A stretch of 5,123 nt of DNA from Phycisphaeraceae bacterium (GTDB taxonomy: Bacteria > Planctomycetota > Phycisphaerae > Phycisphaerales > Phycisphaeraceae). Shown here one piece after another: positions 4,407 to 5,123 of this stretch. Below the pieces are notes generated by a model. That model did no database searches. It was given only the letters and a program-made list of their open reading frames with translations, and was not told the origin of the DNA. Every line of letters starts with the position of its first letter. Positions within the stretch are counted from its first letter, which is position 1. The stretch spans positions 1-5,123 of the forward strand of contig SKPT01000348.1 of the NCBI GenBank assembly GCA_007119405.1, in the 5' to 3' direction. The position numbers and the translations under genes were made by a program.

Positions 4407-5123
4407 ATGGCATCGCTCGCCAAGGACCTGGTCGAAGCCGGCATCCACTTCGGCCACCGCGCGACCAACTGGAACCCGAAGATGGCCCCCTACATCTTCG
4501 GCAAGCGCAACCGCATCCACATCATCGACGTCAAGCAGACCATCAAGGGCCTGCTGCTGGCCCGCCGCTTCCTCACCCGCACCGTCGCCTCGGGCAAGGA
4601 CGTGCTGTTCGTCGGCACCAAGCGCCAGGCCCGCGCCATCCTCGAACGCCACGTGCCCGACACCGGGATGCACTACGTCACCGAGCGCTGGCTGGGCGGG
4701 ACGCTGACCAACTTCCGCACCATCCGCGAGCGGCTGAAGCGTCTCGAGGAGCTCGAGCACATCGAGAACTCCGGCGAGATCGACAACTACTCGAAGAAGA
4801 TGGAGGCCCAGCTCCGCCGCGAGAAGGACAAGATCCTGCGCAACCTCGGCGGGATCCGGAACATGACGAAGCTGCCCGGGGCGATGGTGGTCATCGACGT
4901 GGCGCACGAGCACAACGCGGTGAAGGAAGCGCGCAAGCTGGGGATCCCGACGGTGTGCCTGATCGACACCGACTCGGACCCGGACTTCGCGGACATCCCG
5001 ATCCCGGGCAACGACGACGCGATCCGGGCGATCGAGGTCGTCGTCGCCAGTCTTACCGCGGCGGTGATGGAGGGCAAGACGGCGCGGGCGCAGGCGGACC
5101 TGGAGCGTAGCGCCGGGCAGGAT
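4407..5123 (+). CDS. rpsB: 30S ribosomal protein S2 (3' end cut by window)
   Basis: The frame is open for 239 codons to the window edge. Ribosomal protein S2 binds the small subunit near the head-body junction and is needed for assembly and S1 recruitment. Family signatures are clear: N-terminal LVEAGIHFGHRATNWNPKM (8-26); PYIFGKRNRIHIIDVKQT (28-45); VLFVGTKRQA (66-75); YVTERWLGGTLTNFRTI (90-106); a charged helical hairpin (about 107-148); LGGIRNM and LPGAMVVIDVAHEHNAVKEA (147-175); LGIPTVCLIDTDSDPD (178-193); and IPIPGNDDAIRAIEVVV (197-213). S2 is usually 230-260 residues plus a variable tail, so only the end of a basic/acidic C-terminal tail is missing. An elongation factor Ts gene commonly follows rpsB, but is outside this window. 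No frameshift or missing motif is seen. Confidence 0.97.
   Translation, partial: MASLAKDLVEAGIHFGHRATNWNPKMAPYIFGKRNRIHIIDVKQTIKGLLLARRFLTRTVASGKDVLFVGTKRQARAILERHVPDTGMHYVTERWLGGTLTNFRTIRERLKRLEELEHIENSGEIDNYSKKMEAQLRREKDKILRNLGGIRNMTKLPGAMVVIDVAHEHNAVKEARKLGIPTVCLIDTDSDPDFADIPIPGNDDAIRAIEVVVASLTAAVMEGKTARAQADLERSAGQD

Noticed and set aside
4329..4913. 194-codon minus-strand frame and 252-codon plus-strand frame (4352-5110) over rpsB
   Set aside because: Both are out-of-frame shadows of rpsB, which matches S2 throughout in its own frame.

Overview
This is a GC-rich window from an unnamed bacterium, most likely a member of the Planctomycetota, perhaps the Phycisphaerae. That placement is an inference from the overall style: a planctomycete-like ribosomal protein S2, a diverged uroporphyrinogen decarboxylase-like protein, a GH4-type NAD-dependent glycosidase, and a scrap of a glycine/valine-rich 'SGTG..I.GD..N.G.VAP' repeat protein of the kind common in that phylum's surface proteins. 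No gene here proves the taxon.

Layout from left to right. The window opens inside the 3' end of a plus-strand gene that resembles the C-terminus of an EAL-HDOD signalling protein (3-233). A G-rich repeated stretch follows. Then comes about 560 bp without an intact gene, in which coding-like plus-strand segments are broken by a frame change and stops (378-680). An intact GH4-like gene (796-2178, plus) converges on an intact UROD-like gene (2544-3770, minus). The 365 bp between them hold a minus-strand coding-like fragment of a repeat-type exported protein (2290-2448). A long divergent intergenic region (3771-4406) contains several inverted repeats and a good sigma-70-type promoter. About ten bases after the predicted transcription start lies a strong hairpin plus U-tract that looks like an intrinsic terminator or attenuator. 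The promoter and leader serve rpsB (4407 to the window end), which has a textbook ribosome binding site and is cut by the window edge.

Functionally the genes do not form one pathway. GH4 and UROD-like proteins would fit sugar and cofactor or one-carbon side metabolism, but they are convergent and need not be co-regulated. rpsB is housekeeping. The most notable signal is the rpsB leader: promoter, immediate terminator-like hairpin, then three more hairpins, the last just upstream of the ribosome binding site. This suggests regulation by attenuation and/or S2 feedback. No CRISPR array, tRNA, rRNA or insertion sequence was recognised, and I see no convincing new multi-gene system.
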